A DNA stretch of 45,619 nt. Source: an uncultured Lachnospiraceae bacterium. GTDB taxonomy: Bacteria > Bacillota > Clostridia > Lachnospirales > Lachnospiraceae. This document shows, piece by piece, positions 9,793 to 19,082 of the stretch. The notes below the pieces were generated by a model. The model was not told the origin of the DNA. It searched no databases and saw only the letters and a list, made by a program, of their open reading frames with translations. Within the stretch, counting starts at the first letter, position 1; the number at the start of each line of letters is the position of its first letter. The stretch spans positions 1 to 45,619 of the forward strand of contig ONCT01000008.1 of NCBI GenBank assembly GCA_900316395.1. Direction: 5' to 3'. Made by a program: the position numbers and the translations under genes.

Positions 9793-10578
9793 ATGAACAC
9801 AGCATTAACAATCGCAGGTTCTGATTCCTGTGGAGGCGCCGGCATTCAGGCTGATATCAAGACAATGACAGCAATGGGAGTATATGCTTCCTGCTGCATA
9901 TGTGCACTTACAGCGCAGAATACTACCGGCGTACAGGCAATATTAGAGGTTGAGGAGGACTTTGTTATAAAGCAGCTGGACTCGGTATTTACTGATATCT
10001 TTCCTGATGCGGTTAAGATAGGCATGCTATCTAATTCTAAGATTATTAAAGCGGTCAGTGACAGACTCGCTTACTATAATGCCAAGAATGTGGTAGTTGA
10101 TCCTGTCATGGTCTCCACAAGCGGTCATAAGCTTATGGCAGACGAAGCAATTACAACATTACAAAATGAATTATTGAAGGAAGGAACAGTTACAACACCT
10201 AATATTCCAGAGGCAGAAGTCTTAAGTAGCATGAAGATTCTCACTTCAGACGATATGGTTAATGCTGCCAAACTTATACATGAGCGATTCGGTTGCATTG
10301 TACTAGTCAAAGGCGGTCACGATATTGAAGCCACCGCGAGAGATTATCTGTACGGCGAAGGCGTATCAAGATGGTATGAAAGCAAACGAGTTGATACAGA
10401 CAACACTCATGGAACCGGCTGCACTCTGAGTTCAGCCATTGCTTCTGGACTTGCCAAAGGTGAGGATATTGAGACGGCTGTATTGCACGCCAAGGAATAT
10501 ATTCAGGGTGCTCTTGAAGCCAATCTTGACCTTGGCAAAGGAAATGGTCCAATAGACCATTTATTCCGAATCAAGTAA
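9793..10578 (+). CDS. thiD: Hydroxymethylpyrimidine/phosphomethylpyrimidine kinase
   Basis: Phosphorylates HMP and HMP-P to HMP-PP, the pyrimidine half of thiamine. About 261 residues of ribokinase fold. It opens with ALTIAGSDSCGGAGIQADI, and shows VVVDPVMVSTSGHKL, the acceptor-side KGGHD, and the C-terminal anion-hole loop DTDNTHGTGCTLSSAIAS. I start at 9793 because AATGGAGG lies just upstream; an in-frame ATG at 9781 overlaps that ribosome binding site. First gene of the riboswitch-controlled operon. Confidence 0.96.
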   Translation: MNTALTIAGSDSCGGAGIQADIKTMTAMGVYASCCICALTAQNTTGVQAILEVEEDFVIKQLDSVFTDIFPDAVKIGMLSNSKIIKAVSDRLAYYNAKNVVVDPVMVSTSGHKLMADEAITTLQNELLKEGTVTTPNIPEAEVLSSMKILTSDDMVNAAKLIHERFGCIVLVKGGHDIEATARDYLYGEGVSRWYESKRVDTDNTHGTGCTLSSAIASGLAKGEDIETAVLHAKEYIQGALEANLDLGKGNGPIDHLFRIK

Positions 10579-10605
10579 CTCTCCTTCTAAACAAAGGAGA
10601 AACAA

Positions 10606-11112
10606 ATGAATAAAAATCTAAAAAAACTTATCCTAGCTGCAATATTTGCAGGAATATCTGTTGTAGGTTCAATGGTATCAATACCAGTTTTTGGTTCAAA
10701 ATGTGCACCAGTACAACACATCATCAACGTAATGTGTGCCATATTCTTAGGACCATGGTATGGCGTAGGATGCGCATTTGTCGCAAGCCTAATTCGTAAC
10801 ATGGTAGGGTTAGGAACACTACTGGCATTCCCAGGAAGTATGTGTGGCGCTCTTCTATCTGGACTGTTATACAAGTTCATCAAGAAGCGCTGGGCAGCTT
10901 ACGGCGGAGAAGTATTCGGCACTGCCATTATCGGCGGACTTCTTGCTTACCCATTTGCCTCGCTAATTATGGGAAATGCTGAGGCGACTTTATTTACTTA
11001 TGTGATACCATTTCTAATTAGTACTGGCGGTGGAACAATTATTGCTATTATAATAATTGAAATTCTAAATGGCGCCGGTGTACTTAAGAGATTACAGGAC
11101 ATGCTTAACTAG
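10606..11112 (+). CDS. thiW: Energy-coupling factor S component ThiW
   Basis: A 168-residue membrane protein with about five or six hydrophobic helices. It matches ThiW, the substrate-binding subunit of an ECF transporter for a thiamine precursor, probably the thiazole moiety. Typical parts are FAGISVVGSMVSIPVFGSKCAPVQH and the SLIRNMVGLGTLLAFPGSMCGALLSG region. The energising EcfA/EcfT module must be elsewhere. The ATG follows AAAGGAGAAACAA. Its place before the ThiE-ThiM fusion fits salvage: imported hydroxyethylthiazole would be phosphorylated by ThiM. Confidence 0.9.
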   Translation: MNKNLKKLILAAIFAGISVVGSMVSIPVFGSKCAPVQHIINVMCAIFLGPWYGVGCAFVASLIRNMVGLGTLLAFPGSMCGALLSGLLYKFIKKRWAAYGGEVFGTAIIGGLLAYPFASLIMGNAEATLFTYVIPFLISTGGGTIIAIIIIEILNGAGVLKRLQDMLN

Positions 11113-11139
11113 AAGTTTTCCCTTTATGCAAGCTAGGAT

Positions 11140-11193
11140 ACATTGATGTCGCTACAGGCACGCCATCAATGTGCACCATGCCTGTATGAAGGG
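11140..11193 (+). promoter_or_regulatory. Predicted pseudoknot in the thiC leader
   Basis: Two perfect stems interleave between thiW and thiC. ACATTGATG (11140-11148) pairs with CATCAATGT (11164-11172). TACAGGCA (11153-11160) pairs with TGCCTGTA (11179-11186). The order A-B-A'-B' makes an H-type pseudoknot, or two mutually exclusive hairpins. The thiC ribosome binding site GAAGGG (11188-11193) begins one base after the last stem. An upstream CCCTT (11120-11124) could also cover that site. A role in thiC translation is inferred. Confidence 0.5.
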
Positions 11194-11200
11194 AATAATC

Positions 11201-12508
11201 ATGAATTATACAACACAGATGGATGCCGCAAGAAAAGGCATTGTAACTAAAGAAATTGAAACTGTTGCCAAGAAGGAAAATATGGATGTAGACAAGTTGG
11301 TATCACTTGTAGCTGAAGGCAAGGTTGCAATTCCTGCCAATAAGAAGCATACCTGCATTGACCCAGAGGGTGTTGGAAGCATGCTTAGAACTAAGATTAA
11401 TGTCAATCTTGGTGTCTCAAGGGATTGCAAGGATTACGACCTAGAGATGAAGAAGGTTCTTAGTGCAGTTGACATGGGTGCAGAAGCCATTATGGATTTA
11501 TCAAGCCATGGGGATACTGAGCCATTTCGTAAGAAGCTAACTTCAGAATGTCCAGCCATGATTGGTACTGTACCAGTATATGACAGTGTCATCCATTATA
11601 AGAGAGATCTGGCAACTCTTACTGCCAAAGACTTTATCGAAGTAGTAAGACTCCACGCAGAAAATGGTGTTGACTTCGTCACCTTGCATTGTGGAATCAC
11701 AAGAAAAACAATTGACCAGATTAAGAATCACAAGCGCAAAATGAACATTGTCAGCCGTGGTGGCTCTCTTGTATTCGCATGGATGTCAATGACTGGTGAG
11801 GAGAATCCTTTCTACGAATATTATGACGAGATATTGGAAATATGTGAAGAATATGACGTTACCATTTCCCTTGGAGACGCCTGCAGACCAGGATGTCTTG
11901 CTGATGCAACAGACGTATGTCAGATTGATGAGCTAGTAAGACTTGGGGAACTAACTAAGCGAGCATGGAATCACAATGTACAGGTTATGGTGGAAGGTCC
12001 AGGTCATGTTCCACTTGACCAGATTGCTGCTAATATGAAGGTTCAGCAGACTATCTGTATGGGGGCTCCTTTCTATGTATTAGGACCTCTTGTTACAGAT
12101 ATTGCTCCAGGATATGACCACATTACATCTGCAATCGGCGGTGCTGTTGCTGCCATGAGCGGTGCAGCATTCCTATGCTATGTAACGCCAGCAGAGCATC
12201 TTGCTCTCCCTAATCTTGATGATGTCAAGCAGGGTATTATTGCTTCTAAGATTGCAGCCCATGCTGCTGATATTGCCAAGGGCATTCCTAATGCCAGAGA
12301 CATTGATGATAAGATGGCCGATGCAAGGCGCGCTCTTGATTGGGATGCACAGTTTGAATGTGCTCTGGATCCTGAAACCGCGAAGAAGATTAGGGACGAC
12401 AGAGCTCCAGAAGATGACCATTCTGACACCTGCTCTATGTGTGGTAAATTCTGCGCAGTAAGAAGTATGAACAAAGCGTTAGAGGGTGAATATATTGATA
12501 TCTTATAA
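11201..12508 (+). CDS. thiC: Phosphomethylpyrimidine synthase ThiC
   Basis: Radical-SAM-type enzyme that converts aminoimidazole ribotide to HMP-P. 435 residues, the clostridial short form. It shows the conserved [41 protein letters not shown] and [26 protein letters not shown] segments. The C-terminal cluster motif is CSMCGKFC with the preceding acidic HSD. I use the ATG at 11201, which follows GAAGGG by seven bases; an earlier in-frame ATG at 11171 lies inside the leader structure. The 3' end overlaps the next gene. Confidence 0.97.
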   Translation: MNYTTQMDAARKGIVTKEIETVAKKENMDVDKLVSLVAEGKVAIPANKKHTCIDPEGVGSMLRTKINVNLGVSRDCKDYDLEMKKVLSAVDMGAEAIMDLSSHGDTEPFRKKLTSECPAMIGTVPVYDSVIHYKRDLATLTAKDFIEVVRLHAENGVDFVTLHCGITRKTIDQIKNHKRKMNIVSRGGSLVFAWMSMTGEENPFYEYYDEILEICEEYDVTISLGDACRPGCLADATDVCQIDELVRLGELTKRAWNHNVQVMVEGPGHVPLDQIAANMKVQQTICMGAPFYVLGPLVTDIAPGYDHITSAIGGAVAAMSGAAFLCYVTPAEHLALPNLDDVKQGIIASKIAAHAADIAKGIPNARDIDDKMADARRALDWDAQFECALDPETAKKIRDDRAPEDDHSDTCSMCGKFCAVRSMNKALEGEYIDIL

Positions 12509-13847
12509 ATTATATGCAATTACAGACAGAACATGGCTAAAGGAAGACGAGTCTCTTGCTGATGCTGTAAGACATGCAATTCTTGGTGGCGCAACTATTG
12601 TGCAGCTAAGAGAGAAATCATTAGAATATGATAAGCTTAAGGAGCTTGCCCTGTCAGTTCAGGAAGTATGCAGGGCCTACAATGTTCCATTTATCGTAAA
12701 TGATAATGTGGACCTTGCAAATGAGATTAATGCCGACGGTGTTCACCTAGGTCAAAATGATATGTCCATTAAATCGGCCAGGTCTATTCTCGGTGAAGGA
12801 AAGATAATTGGTGCTACTGCCAAGACTGTAGAACAGGCTAAGGCTGCCGAAAGTGAAGGAGCAGACTATATCGGAAGCGGCGCTGTATTTGGAACAGATA
12901 CGAAATCTGATGCGACTAATCTTAGCATTGAGTCACTTGATGAAATCAGCAAAAGTGTGTCCATTCCTGTTGTTGCCATCGGTGGAATCAATGCCTACAA
13001 TGTATCTACGCTACGAGGCACATCTATTGCGGGAGTATCTGTTGTGTCGGGAATATTTGCAAGGAACAATAAGTCGAAGGCAAGTCGCGATATACTTAGC
13101 AACCTATATGGTCGTCCAGTTGTGGAATGCATTACAAATCATGTCACAACTAATGAGGTTGCCAACATTGTATTAGCATTTGGTGCGTCCCCTATAATGG
13201 CCCACAACATTAACGAAGTTGCAGAGGTTCAAGCAGGCGCCAATGCTCTTCTTCTTAACTTAGGAGCCACAGACGACTACATGGCAATGAAGAAGGCCTA
13301 CGAGGTTGCAATTCGAAGTGGTCATATTAGCGTTATTGACCCGGTTGGTGTATCAGGCATCACTTATAGACGCAATTTCCTAAAGGAGCTCCTTAGGATA
13401 GGTTCTCCTACCTGTATTCGTGGAAATGCTTCAGAAATTCTCGCAATATACAAGGGGCAAAACACCTCATCGGGATTAGACGGAAGCGTCGCAGGTTATG
13501 ATATGGCTGATGTTACCCTGAGGCTAGCAAGAAGCCTTGGAACAATTGTCGTTGCATCTGGTGTTACGGATATTATTAGTGATGGGAACATTGTAACTGA
13601 AGTTGCCTCGGGACATATGCTTCAGAAGAATCTGACAGGCTCAGGCTGTATGCTTAGCGCTAGTATATGCGCCGCTCTTGCCATGGGAAATGTTAATTAT
13701 ACGAACATTTCCAATAAAAATATTGTTATCGTTGAGAATGTATGTCTCGAAATGGGAGACGCTGCGTGCAGGGCTGCCGAATATGTAATTAAGGAAAGCA
13801 AAGGAACATATAGCTTCCAGACAAAATGGTTTGACGAGCTTGTATAA
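12495..13847 (+). CDS. Bifunctional thiamine-phosphate synthase / hydroxyethylthiazole kinase (ThiE-ThiM fusion)
   Basis: One protein of about 450 residues carries two enzymes. Residues 1 to about 205 are ThiE, which joins HMP-PP and thiazole phosphate; motifs include [34 protein letters not shown] and VVAIGGIN. The rest, from about [20 protein letters not shown], is ThiM, the thiazole salvage kinase, with the GTGC-like [16 protein letters not shown] loop. The frame opens at GTG 12486, but AGAGGG abuts that codon; TTG at 12495 has an eight-base spacing, so I prefer it. Either way it overlaps thiC. No ThiG/ThiH/ThiF/ThiS is in the window, which fits thiazole salvage. Confidence 0.93.
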   Translation: MISYKLYAITDRTWLKEDESLADAVRHAILGGATIVQLREKSLEYDKLKELALSVQEVCRAYNVPFIVNDNVDLANEINADGVHLGQNDMSIKSARSILGEGKIIGATAKTVEQAKAAESEGADYIGSGAVFGTDTKSDATNLSIESLDEISKSVSIPVVAIGGINAYNVSTLRGTSIAGVSVVSGIFARNNKSKASRDILSNLYGRPVVECITNHVTTNEVANIVLAFGASPIMAHNINEVAEVQAGANALLLNLGATDDYMAMKKAYEVAIRSGHISVIDPVGVSGITYRRNFLKELLRIGSPTCIRGNASEILAIYKGQNTSSGLDGSVAGYDMADVTLRLARSLGTIVVASGVTDIISDGNIVTEVASGHMLQKNLTGSGCMLSASICAALAMGNVNYTNISNKNIVIVENVCLEMGDAACRAAEYVIKESKGTYSFQTKWFDELV

Positions 13848-13912
13848 GAGAGTATTTAGAAAACCTTTTTCTTGCTAATTATTTATCAAATATGTTTATT
13901 TTTTGACAATTG

Positions 13913-13941
13913 TTGAAATATAAAATGAATAGAATTAAAAT
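13913..13941 (+). promoter_or_regulatory. Predicted promoter of the SDR gene
   Basis: TTGAAA (13913-13918) and TAAAAT (13936-13941) are spaced by 17 bases. A TTGACA lies ten bases further upstream. A strong AGGAGGGAG ribosome binding site follows. Confidence 0.5.
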
Positions 13942-13976
13942 AGAAAAAGAGATTTTTTTAGGAGGGAGAACTAATT

Positions 13977-14750
13977 ATGAAAAATTATTTTGATCTTAAA
14001 GGACAAGTTGCAATCGTTACAGGATGCTCAGGCGGACTTGGCGTACAGATGGCTAAGGCTTTAGCTAACCAGGGATGTACAATCGTTCCTATCGCTCGTC
14101 GTCTTGAGAAGCTTCAGGAGGTTGCTAAAGATTTAGAGTCTAATTACGGTGTTGAAGCATATCCAATCCAATGCGACATCACAGATACTGCCAGAGTTGA
14201 AGCAGTAGTTGACGAAGTTCTTGAGAAGTTCGGTCGTATCGATATCGTAATCAACAACGCTGGTACAGGTGCTGTTGCTCCTGCTGAGGACATCACAGAT
14301 GAGCAGTTCGACCATGAGTGCCAGATTGACTTATTCGGTACATTCAAGGTTGCTAGAGCTGTTGCCAAGAAGGCAATGATTCCTGCAAAATATGGTAGAA
14401 TTATTAACATCGCTTCTATGTATGGTCTTGTTGGTAACAAGGTTGCAGGTTCTGCTCCATACCATGCTGCTAAGGGTGGTGTTGTTAACTTAACAAGAGC
14501 TCTTGCCGCTGAGTGGGGTAAATATGGAATTACTGTTAACGCAATCTGCCCAGGTTATTTCTATACACCACTTACTAAAGAGACACTTGATTCTGATTTC
14601 TTCCAGGCAAATGCTAAGACAATGATTCCAGAAGAGAGATATGGTGAGGAAGGCGAGCTTGATACAGCCGCAATCTTCTTAGCATCTCCTGCTTCAACTT
14701 ATGTAACAGGAATCATGGTTCCAGTTGATGGTGGATATACTTGTATGTAA
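13977..14750 (+). CDS. SDR-family oxidoreductase (gluconate 5-dehydrogenase-like)
   Basis: A 257-residue classical short-chain dehydrogenase. The cofactor loop TGCSGGLG is at about 15-22, NNAG at about 92, the catalytic serine lies in NIASMYG, and the YHAAKGG motif supplies Tyr and Lys. It ends with VPVDGGYTCM. RRLEKL after the second strand suggests NADP(H) or mixed use. The substrate is inferred only from general likeness to gluconate 5-dehydrogenases. Codon use stands out from its neighbours: many ATC, AAC, TTC and GGT codons, and the ribosome binding site is very strong, so it is probably highly expressed. Single-gene unit with its own promoter and terminator. Confidence 0.85.
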   Translation: MKNYFDLKGQVAIVTGCSGGLGVQMAKALANQGCTIVPIARRLEKLQEVAKDLESNYGVEAYPIQCDITDTARVEAVVDEVLEKFGRIDIVINNAGTGAVAPAEDITDEQFDHECQIDLFGTFKVARAVAKKAMIPAKYGRIINIASMYGLVGNKVAGSAPYHAAKGGVVNLTRALAAEWGKYGITVNAICPGYFYTPLTKETLDSDFFQANAKTMIPEERYGEEGELDTAAIFLASPASTYVTGIMVPVDGGYTCM

Positions 14751-14763
14751 TATGTAATCACAT

Positions 14764-14799
14764 AAAAGTAAGATGCTCTTATAAGAGCATCTTGCTTTT
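14764..14799. terminator. Bidirectional terminator between convergent genes
   Basis: A 17-bp stem, AAAAG-T-AAGATGCTCTT against AAGAGCATCTT-G-CTTTT, with A and T runs at its ends. It separates the plus-strand SDR gene from the minus-strand murT-gatD operon and can serve both. Confidence 0.8.
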
Positions 14800-14821
14800 A
14801 TTGTGACTATATTATTATATA

Positions 14822-15574
14822 CTACTTAATGGTTCCTGAGATAATCTTGTCATAGACAGAGTCATGCGCCTGCATCTCTAGTGCGTCAGGAAGTGGCTCT
14901 AATTCTATCTTCTCACCATATCGACGCTCTAATGCTGTAGAGAGGATAAAGTCGCATAGCTTCGGATTCTTAGGAAGCACAGGTCCATGGGAATATGTTC
15001 CGAACACATTATTGTAGCGAACACCTTCTGTCATATCCTCACCATTGTTGCCGCAGCCCTTAATAATTCTACCAAGAGGCTTAATACCGTCAGCAAGATA
15101 AGTCCTTCCACTATGATTCTCATATCCAACTACAATTGAACCTCCCGATTCTTTTCCCAGTTCAAATGCATAATTATCAATCATACGTTCTTTGCCACCG
15201 ATGGTGTGGAAATCAACAGCTCCTAAGAATTCACATTTTACACCTTCATGTGTCTCGTAGTAGTGACCCATCATCTGATAGCCACCACATATACATAGAA
15301 AGGTCTTCCCATCATTAACAGCCTTCTTAATCTCATCACCTTTACCAGAGCGAAGATCTTCAAGCAGCACCTCCTGCTCAAAATCCTGACCTCCTCCAAT
15401 AAAGAATAAATCATAATCACTTAAATCCTGCTTGTCACCAAGCTTACATTCATGGACATCAACATCTATTCCGCGCCACTCTAAGCGCTTCTTCATACAT
15501 AATATATTGCCTCTGTCACCGTAGAGATTCAAAACCTCAGGATATAGGTGACAAATCTTTAGTACTTTACTCAT
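14822..15574 (-). CDS. gatD: Lipid II isoglutaminyl synthase, glutamine amidotransferase subunit GatD
   Basis: Releases ammonia from glutamine for MurT, which amidates the D-glutamate of lipid II. About 250 residues of the CobB/CobQ-like class I amidotransferase fold. The nucleophile is in FLCICGGYQMMG and the catalytic histidine in GTYSHGPVLPKNP. FIGGGQDFEQ is also typical. I start at the ATG at 15574, which AGGTG precedes; an in-frame GTG at 15583 follows the murT stop directly. It is coupled to murT with almost no gap. Confidence 0.93.
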   Translation of the reverse strand: MSKVLKICHLYPEVLNLYGDRGNILCMKKRLEWRGIDVDVHECKLGDKQDLSDYDLFFIGGGQDFEQEVLLEDLRSGKGDEIKKAVNDGKTFLCICGGYQMMGHYYETHEGVKCEFLGAVDFHTIGGKERMIDNYAFELGKESGGSIVVGYENHSGRTYLADGIKPLGRIIKGCGNNGEDMTEGVRYNNVFGTYSHGPVLPKNPKLCDFILSTALERRYGEKIELEPLPDALEMQAHDSVYDKIISGTIK

Positions 15575-15583
15575 ATTAATCAC

Positions 15584-16966
15584 CTATCCTTTCCAAAACT
15601 CTTCTGCGCCAGTAACTTCAGCAAGTGTCTTCCTTAGGGCCAACATGGATGTATAATTAGGTAGGACAAATACTGGATACTCGGACTTTTTCATAGCATT
15701 TACCAGATTGTCCCAGCCCTTAATTAACTCTATCTTCGATTCATCTAAGCCTGCGTACTTAAGGCGAAGCGCTATATCCTCTGCCCTGTCACCTGATACG
15801 ATTAGCTTCTTGAGAGAATCATCTGATGCTAATCTCTCATACTCAGCATCCCATATCCAGGAAATGTCATGGCCATCAGCCGTCTTGTCATTAAGGCAAA
15901 TAACTGCCTCGTATTCATCCATACTCGTAACATAAGTAAGTGCCTGATTGCAACCGGCTGGATTCTTAACAAGAATCATCTGAACATCAACGCCATCTAA
16001 GTCAAATGTCTCCATACGGCCAAAGCTTGAGCTGGTCACTGATAGAGACTTCAATATATCTTCTCTCTTAAAGCCTGCTGCAGTGTAAGCACACACAGCT
16101 CCAACAGCGTTGTAAACATTGTATATTGCTGGGAGGCTAATAAGAACATTTTCCTTATCCACCTTATCGCCACTTCGAAATTCCATTGTAACATCAGTAC
16201 CCTTGGCACTAAGCTTGTTGATTGCTGTGACGGCAGTATTGGTCTGACTTCTCTTGTAGCCACATTTTGGACAGTAGAATCCACCAAGGTGAGCGTAGGT
16301 ATGATATTCATACTTGTACTCCTCGCCACAGTTGATGCAGTACTTGGCATCAGATACCTCTGGCTCCTTCTGCTCGCCGTAAGGACAGTCAATTCCGTAG
16401 TATACAACCTTGTTAGGAACATCCTTAGCAAGACTGGCCGTCAAGGAGCAATCAGCATTGAGGCACAGAATGCTCTCTGGCGCCTTCTCAACACCCATTC
16501 TAATCTGCTCTAGGGTATGGGTTACTTCTCCATATCTGTCTAGCTGGTCTCTAAAGAGATTGGTAACAAGAATAACCTTAGGCTTGATTAGTGGCACAAC
16601 CTGCTTAAGTGCACCTTCATCACATTCGATGATTGCATATTTCTTCTTAGGTACGCCCTTCCAATTGGCATTAGCACAGAACTCGGCAGTAACACCCTTA
16701 AGAAGATTAGCTCCTGACTTGTTAGCTAGAACATCGACTCCTGTTGAAGAAAGAGCCTGCTCTAGCATGTTACAGGTTGTAGTCTTGCCGTTAGTTCCAG
16801 TCACTACAATTATGTCCATATTTTTGGACACATCTGCCAATATGTTCTTGTCAAAAAACATAGCCGCACGTCCCGGAAGCGTTGTTCCTCCGCTCTTTGC
16901 GACTCTAAGTGATGCCCGAGCACCCTTGCATGCAAGGACACCAAGCATTGTTTTAATACTACTCAA
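15584..16966 (-). CDS. murT: Lipid II isoglutaminyl synthase, Mur ligase-like subunit MurT
   Basis: The ATP-dependent partner of GatD. 460 residues, with the Mur-ligase P-loop VVTGTNGKTTTCNML near residue 57 and the DUF1727 C-terminal domain. A four-cysteine zinc ribbon, CINCGEEY...CPKCGYKR, sits in the middle domain as in known MurT. The start is a TTG at 16966 spaced seven bases from AAAGGAG. The pair modifies peptidoglycan precursors and is typical of Gram-positive bacteria. Confidence 0.93.
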   Translation of the reverse strand: MSSIKTMLGVLACKGARASLRVAKSGGTTLPGRAAMFFDKNILADVSKNMDIIVVTGTNGKTTTCNMLEQALSSTGVDVLANKSGANLLKGVTAEFCANANWKGVPKKKYAIIECDEGALKQVVPLIKPKVILVTNLFRDQLDRYGEVTHTLEQIRMGVEKAPESILCLNADCSLTASLAKDVPNKVVYYGIDCPYGEQKEPEVSDAKYCINCGEEYKYEYHTYAHLGGFYCPKCGYKRSQTNTAVTAINKLSAKGTDVTMEFRSGDKVDKENVLISLPAIYNVYNAVGAVCAYTAAGFKREDILKSLSVTSSSFGRMETFDLDGVDVQMILVKNPAGCNQALTYVTSMDEYEAVICLNDKTADGHDISWIWDAEYERLASDDSLKKLIVSGDRAEDIALRLKYAGLDESKIELIKGWDNLVNAMKKSEYPVFVLPNYTSMLALRKTLAEVTGAEEFWKG

Positions 16967-16989
16967 TTATTGACTCCTTTCACAAGGAG

Positions 16990-17060
16990 GCTCACCCCAT
17001 TGTAGTTCTCGCTTCGCTCGAAGGGGTTCGCCGTGCAGCACATTGGCTTCGCCAATATGC
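16990..17060. repeat. GC-rich hairpin cluster between glmS and murT
   Basis: GCACATTGGC-TTC-GCCAATATGC (17038-17060, one mismatch) lies four bases beyond the glmS stop. A second structure with CCCC (16995-16998) against GGGG (17023-17026) encloses another GCTTCGC apex at 17011-17017. A related hairpin lies on the other side of glmS. These could be terminator-like or a small palindromic repeat family; no T tract follows. Confidence 0.5.
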
Positions 17061-17063
17061 AGC

Positions 17064-18932
17064 TTACTCAACAGTAACACTCTTAGCAAGATTTCTTGGC
17101 TTGTCAACGTCAAGTCCTCTTGCGACACTTAGATAATAACCCATTAATTGTAGTGGGATTATTGCTATTGATGCTGCGAAATGATCCTCAACCTTAGGAA
17201 CATATACAGCAAAATCAACTGAATCTTCTATCTCATAATGACCATAAGTAGTAAGTCCCATTAGATATGCGCCTCTCGACTTACATTCTAACATATTACT
17301 TAATGTCTTCTCATATAATCCTGCCTGAGTCAAAACTCCAATAACAAGAATATTATCTTCTATAAGACTTATTGTACCATGCTTAAGTTCTCCAGCAGCA
17401 TAAGCCTCTGAATGAATATAAGATATTTCCTTCATCTTGAGACTTCCCTCGAGAGAGATTGCATAATCAATTCCACGGCCAACGAAGAATACATCCTTAG
17501 CATTAGAATATTTGCTGGCAAACCATTGGATTCTGTCCTTCTCTTCTAATATCTTGGCAATCTTGTCAGGGATTGTCTTCATCTCCTGAATCAGACTGTT
17601 ATACTTATCTTTGTCAATACAGCCTCTAACCAATCCAAATTGTATTGCAAGGGAGTATGCAGCAATAAGCTGCGCACTATAAGCCTTAGTTGTTGCAACA
17701 GATATCTCTGGGCCAGCAAGTGTATAGAATACAGCATCCGATTCCCTTGCAATTGATGAGCCCACTACGTTAACAATTCCAAGTGTCTTAATTCCCTTAT
17801 CCTTAGCTTCTCTGATTGCAGCAAGCGTATCTGCTGTCTCGCCTGACTGTGATATTGCAACTACAAGACTATTCTTAACAAGTGGCATCTTACGATATCT
17901 AAATTCTGATGCAAGCTCCACTCTCACAGGAACATTTGCAAGGTCTTCGAATACATACTGGGCCGCAACACCAACATGCCATGCGGAGCCACAGGCTACA
18001 ATGTAAATCTGACTAATATCCTTAATCTCATCATCACTAAGACCTATCTCTGATAAGTCAATCTTATCACCCTTAACAACAGAATTAATAGTGTCTTCTA
18101 CTGCTTTAGGCTGCTCGTGAATCTCCTTCATCATGAAGTGTTCAAATCCACCCTTCTCAGCAGACTCTGCATCCCATTCAATGGAAACAAGCTCCTTCTT
18201 AATCTCGTCACCATCAAGGTTGTAGAATACTGCATTACCAGCAGTAATCTTAGCCATCTCCTGATTACCGATATAGTACACATCTCTTGTATACTTAAGG
18301 ACTGCAGGCACATCTGATGCGATAAATGACTGTCCCTCATTTACTCCAATAATCATAGGGGAATCCTTACGAGCCACCCATATATCATCAGGATATTCCT
18401 TGAACATAAGTGCAAGAGCATATGAGCCACGAACACGAACCATAGTCTTGGCAATGGCATCAACTGGGCCTAATTTGTATTTGTTATAATAATAATCAAC
18501 AAGCTTAACTACTATCTCAGTATCAGTGTCAGAGTAAAGCTTATAACCCTTCCTTATAAGCTTATCCTTAAGCTCCTGATAATTCTCAATGATTCCGTTG
18601 TGAACGCCCACAACATTGGACTCATCGATGGATGCTGCACCCTCGAAAACATTTCCTGAGACATGAGGGTGAGCGTTAATTACACTTGGCTCACCGTGAG
18701 TTGCCCATCTTGTATGGCCTATACCAATGCAGCCCTTAACAGCCTTTCCATCATCAGTCATCTTAGACAGTTCCTTCAAACGTCCCTGAGCCTTGATAAC
18801 ATTAACCTTGCCGTCACTTCCCTTAACTGCAAGTCCGGCAGAATCATATCCTCTATATTCTAATTTAGACAGTCCATCTAATAGAACTGGCGCCGCCTGT
18901 TCATTTCCAACAAATCCTACTATTCCACACAT
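17064..18932 (-). CDS. glmS: Glutamine-fructose-6-phosphate aminotransferase (isomerizing)
   Basis: Makes glucosamine 6-phosphate for peptidoglycan. 622 residues. The N-terminal nucleophile Cys2 is in MCGIVGFVG, with GHTRWATHGEPS and VVGVHNGIIENY of the glutaminase domain. Two SIS domains follow, with ACGSAWHVG, SQSGETADTLAA and the C-terminal KPRNLAKSVTVE. The ATG follows AAAGGAAAACAACT. I looked for the glmS ribozyme in the leader and do not see it. Confidence 0.97.
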   Translation of the reverse strand: MCGIVGFVGNEQAAPVLLDGLSKLEYRGYDSAGLAVKGSDGKVNVIKAQGRLKELSKMTDDGKAVKGCIGIGHTRWATHGEPSVINAHPHVSGNVFEGAASIDESNVVGVHNGIIENYQELKDKLIRKGYKLYSDTDTEIVVKLVDYYYNKYKLGPVDAIAKTMVRVRGSYALALMFKEYPDDIWVARKDSPMIIGVNEGQSFIASDVPAVLKYTRDVYYIGNQEMAKITAGNAVFYNLDGDEIKKELVSIEWDAESAEKGGFEHFMMKEIHEQPKAVEDTINSVVKGDKIDLSEIGLSDDEIKDISQIYIVACGSAWHVGVAAQYVFEDLANVPVRVELASEFRYRKMPLVKNSLVVAISQSGETADTLAAIREAKDKGIKTLGIVNVVGSSIARESDAVFYTLAGPEISVATTKAYSAQLIAAYSLAIQFGLVRGCIDKDKYNSLIQEMKTIPDKIAKILEEKDRIQWFASKYSNAKDVFFVGRGIDYAISLEGSLKMKEISYIHSEAYAAGELKHGTISLIEDNILVIGVLTQAGLYEKTLSNMLECKSRGAYLMGLTTYGHYEIEDSVDFAVYVPKVEDHFAASIAIIPLQLMGYYLSVARGLDVDKPRNLAKSVTVE

Positions 18933-18969
18933 AGTTGTTTTCCTTTATATTTAGTAATATTTACAACCA

Positions 18970-18990
18970 ACATTTTGCGAAGCAAAATGT
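18970..18990. repeat. Perfect hairpin in the glmS leader
   Basis: ACATTTTGC-GAA-GCAAAATGT is a perfect nine-base-pair palindrome with a three-base loop. On the minus strand it reads GCAGCGACATTTTGCTTCGC, close to GCAGCACATTGGCTTCGC downstream of the gene. Confidence 0.6.
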
Positions 18991-19038
18991 CGCTGCATCA
19001 CAAGGAATCCTCCCTTAAGAGTGCACTCCATATGATAT

Positions 19039-19068
19039 ATTCTAACACAAGTTACTAAGCAGACACAA
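19039..19068 (-). promoter_or_regulatory. Predicted glmS promoter
   Basis: On the minus strand TTGTGT (19068-19063) and TAGAAT (19044-19039) are spaced by 18 bases. The leader of about 100 nt contains the palindromes GAGTGCACTC and the GCTTCGC hairpin. Confidence 0.4.
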
Positions 19069-19082
19069 ACTTATTATAATTT

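Noticed and set aside
18933..19080. glmS ribozyme in the glmS leader
   Set aside because: None of the conserved core segments is present and the leader is too short; only palindromes are seen.
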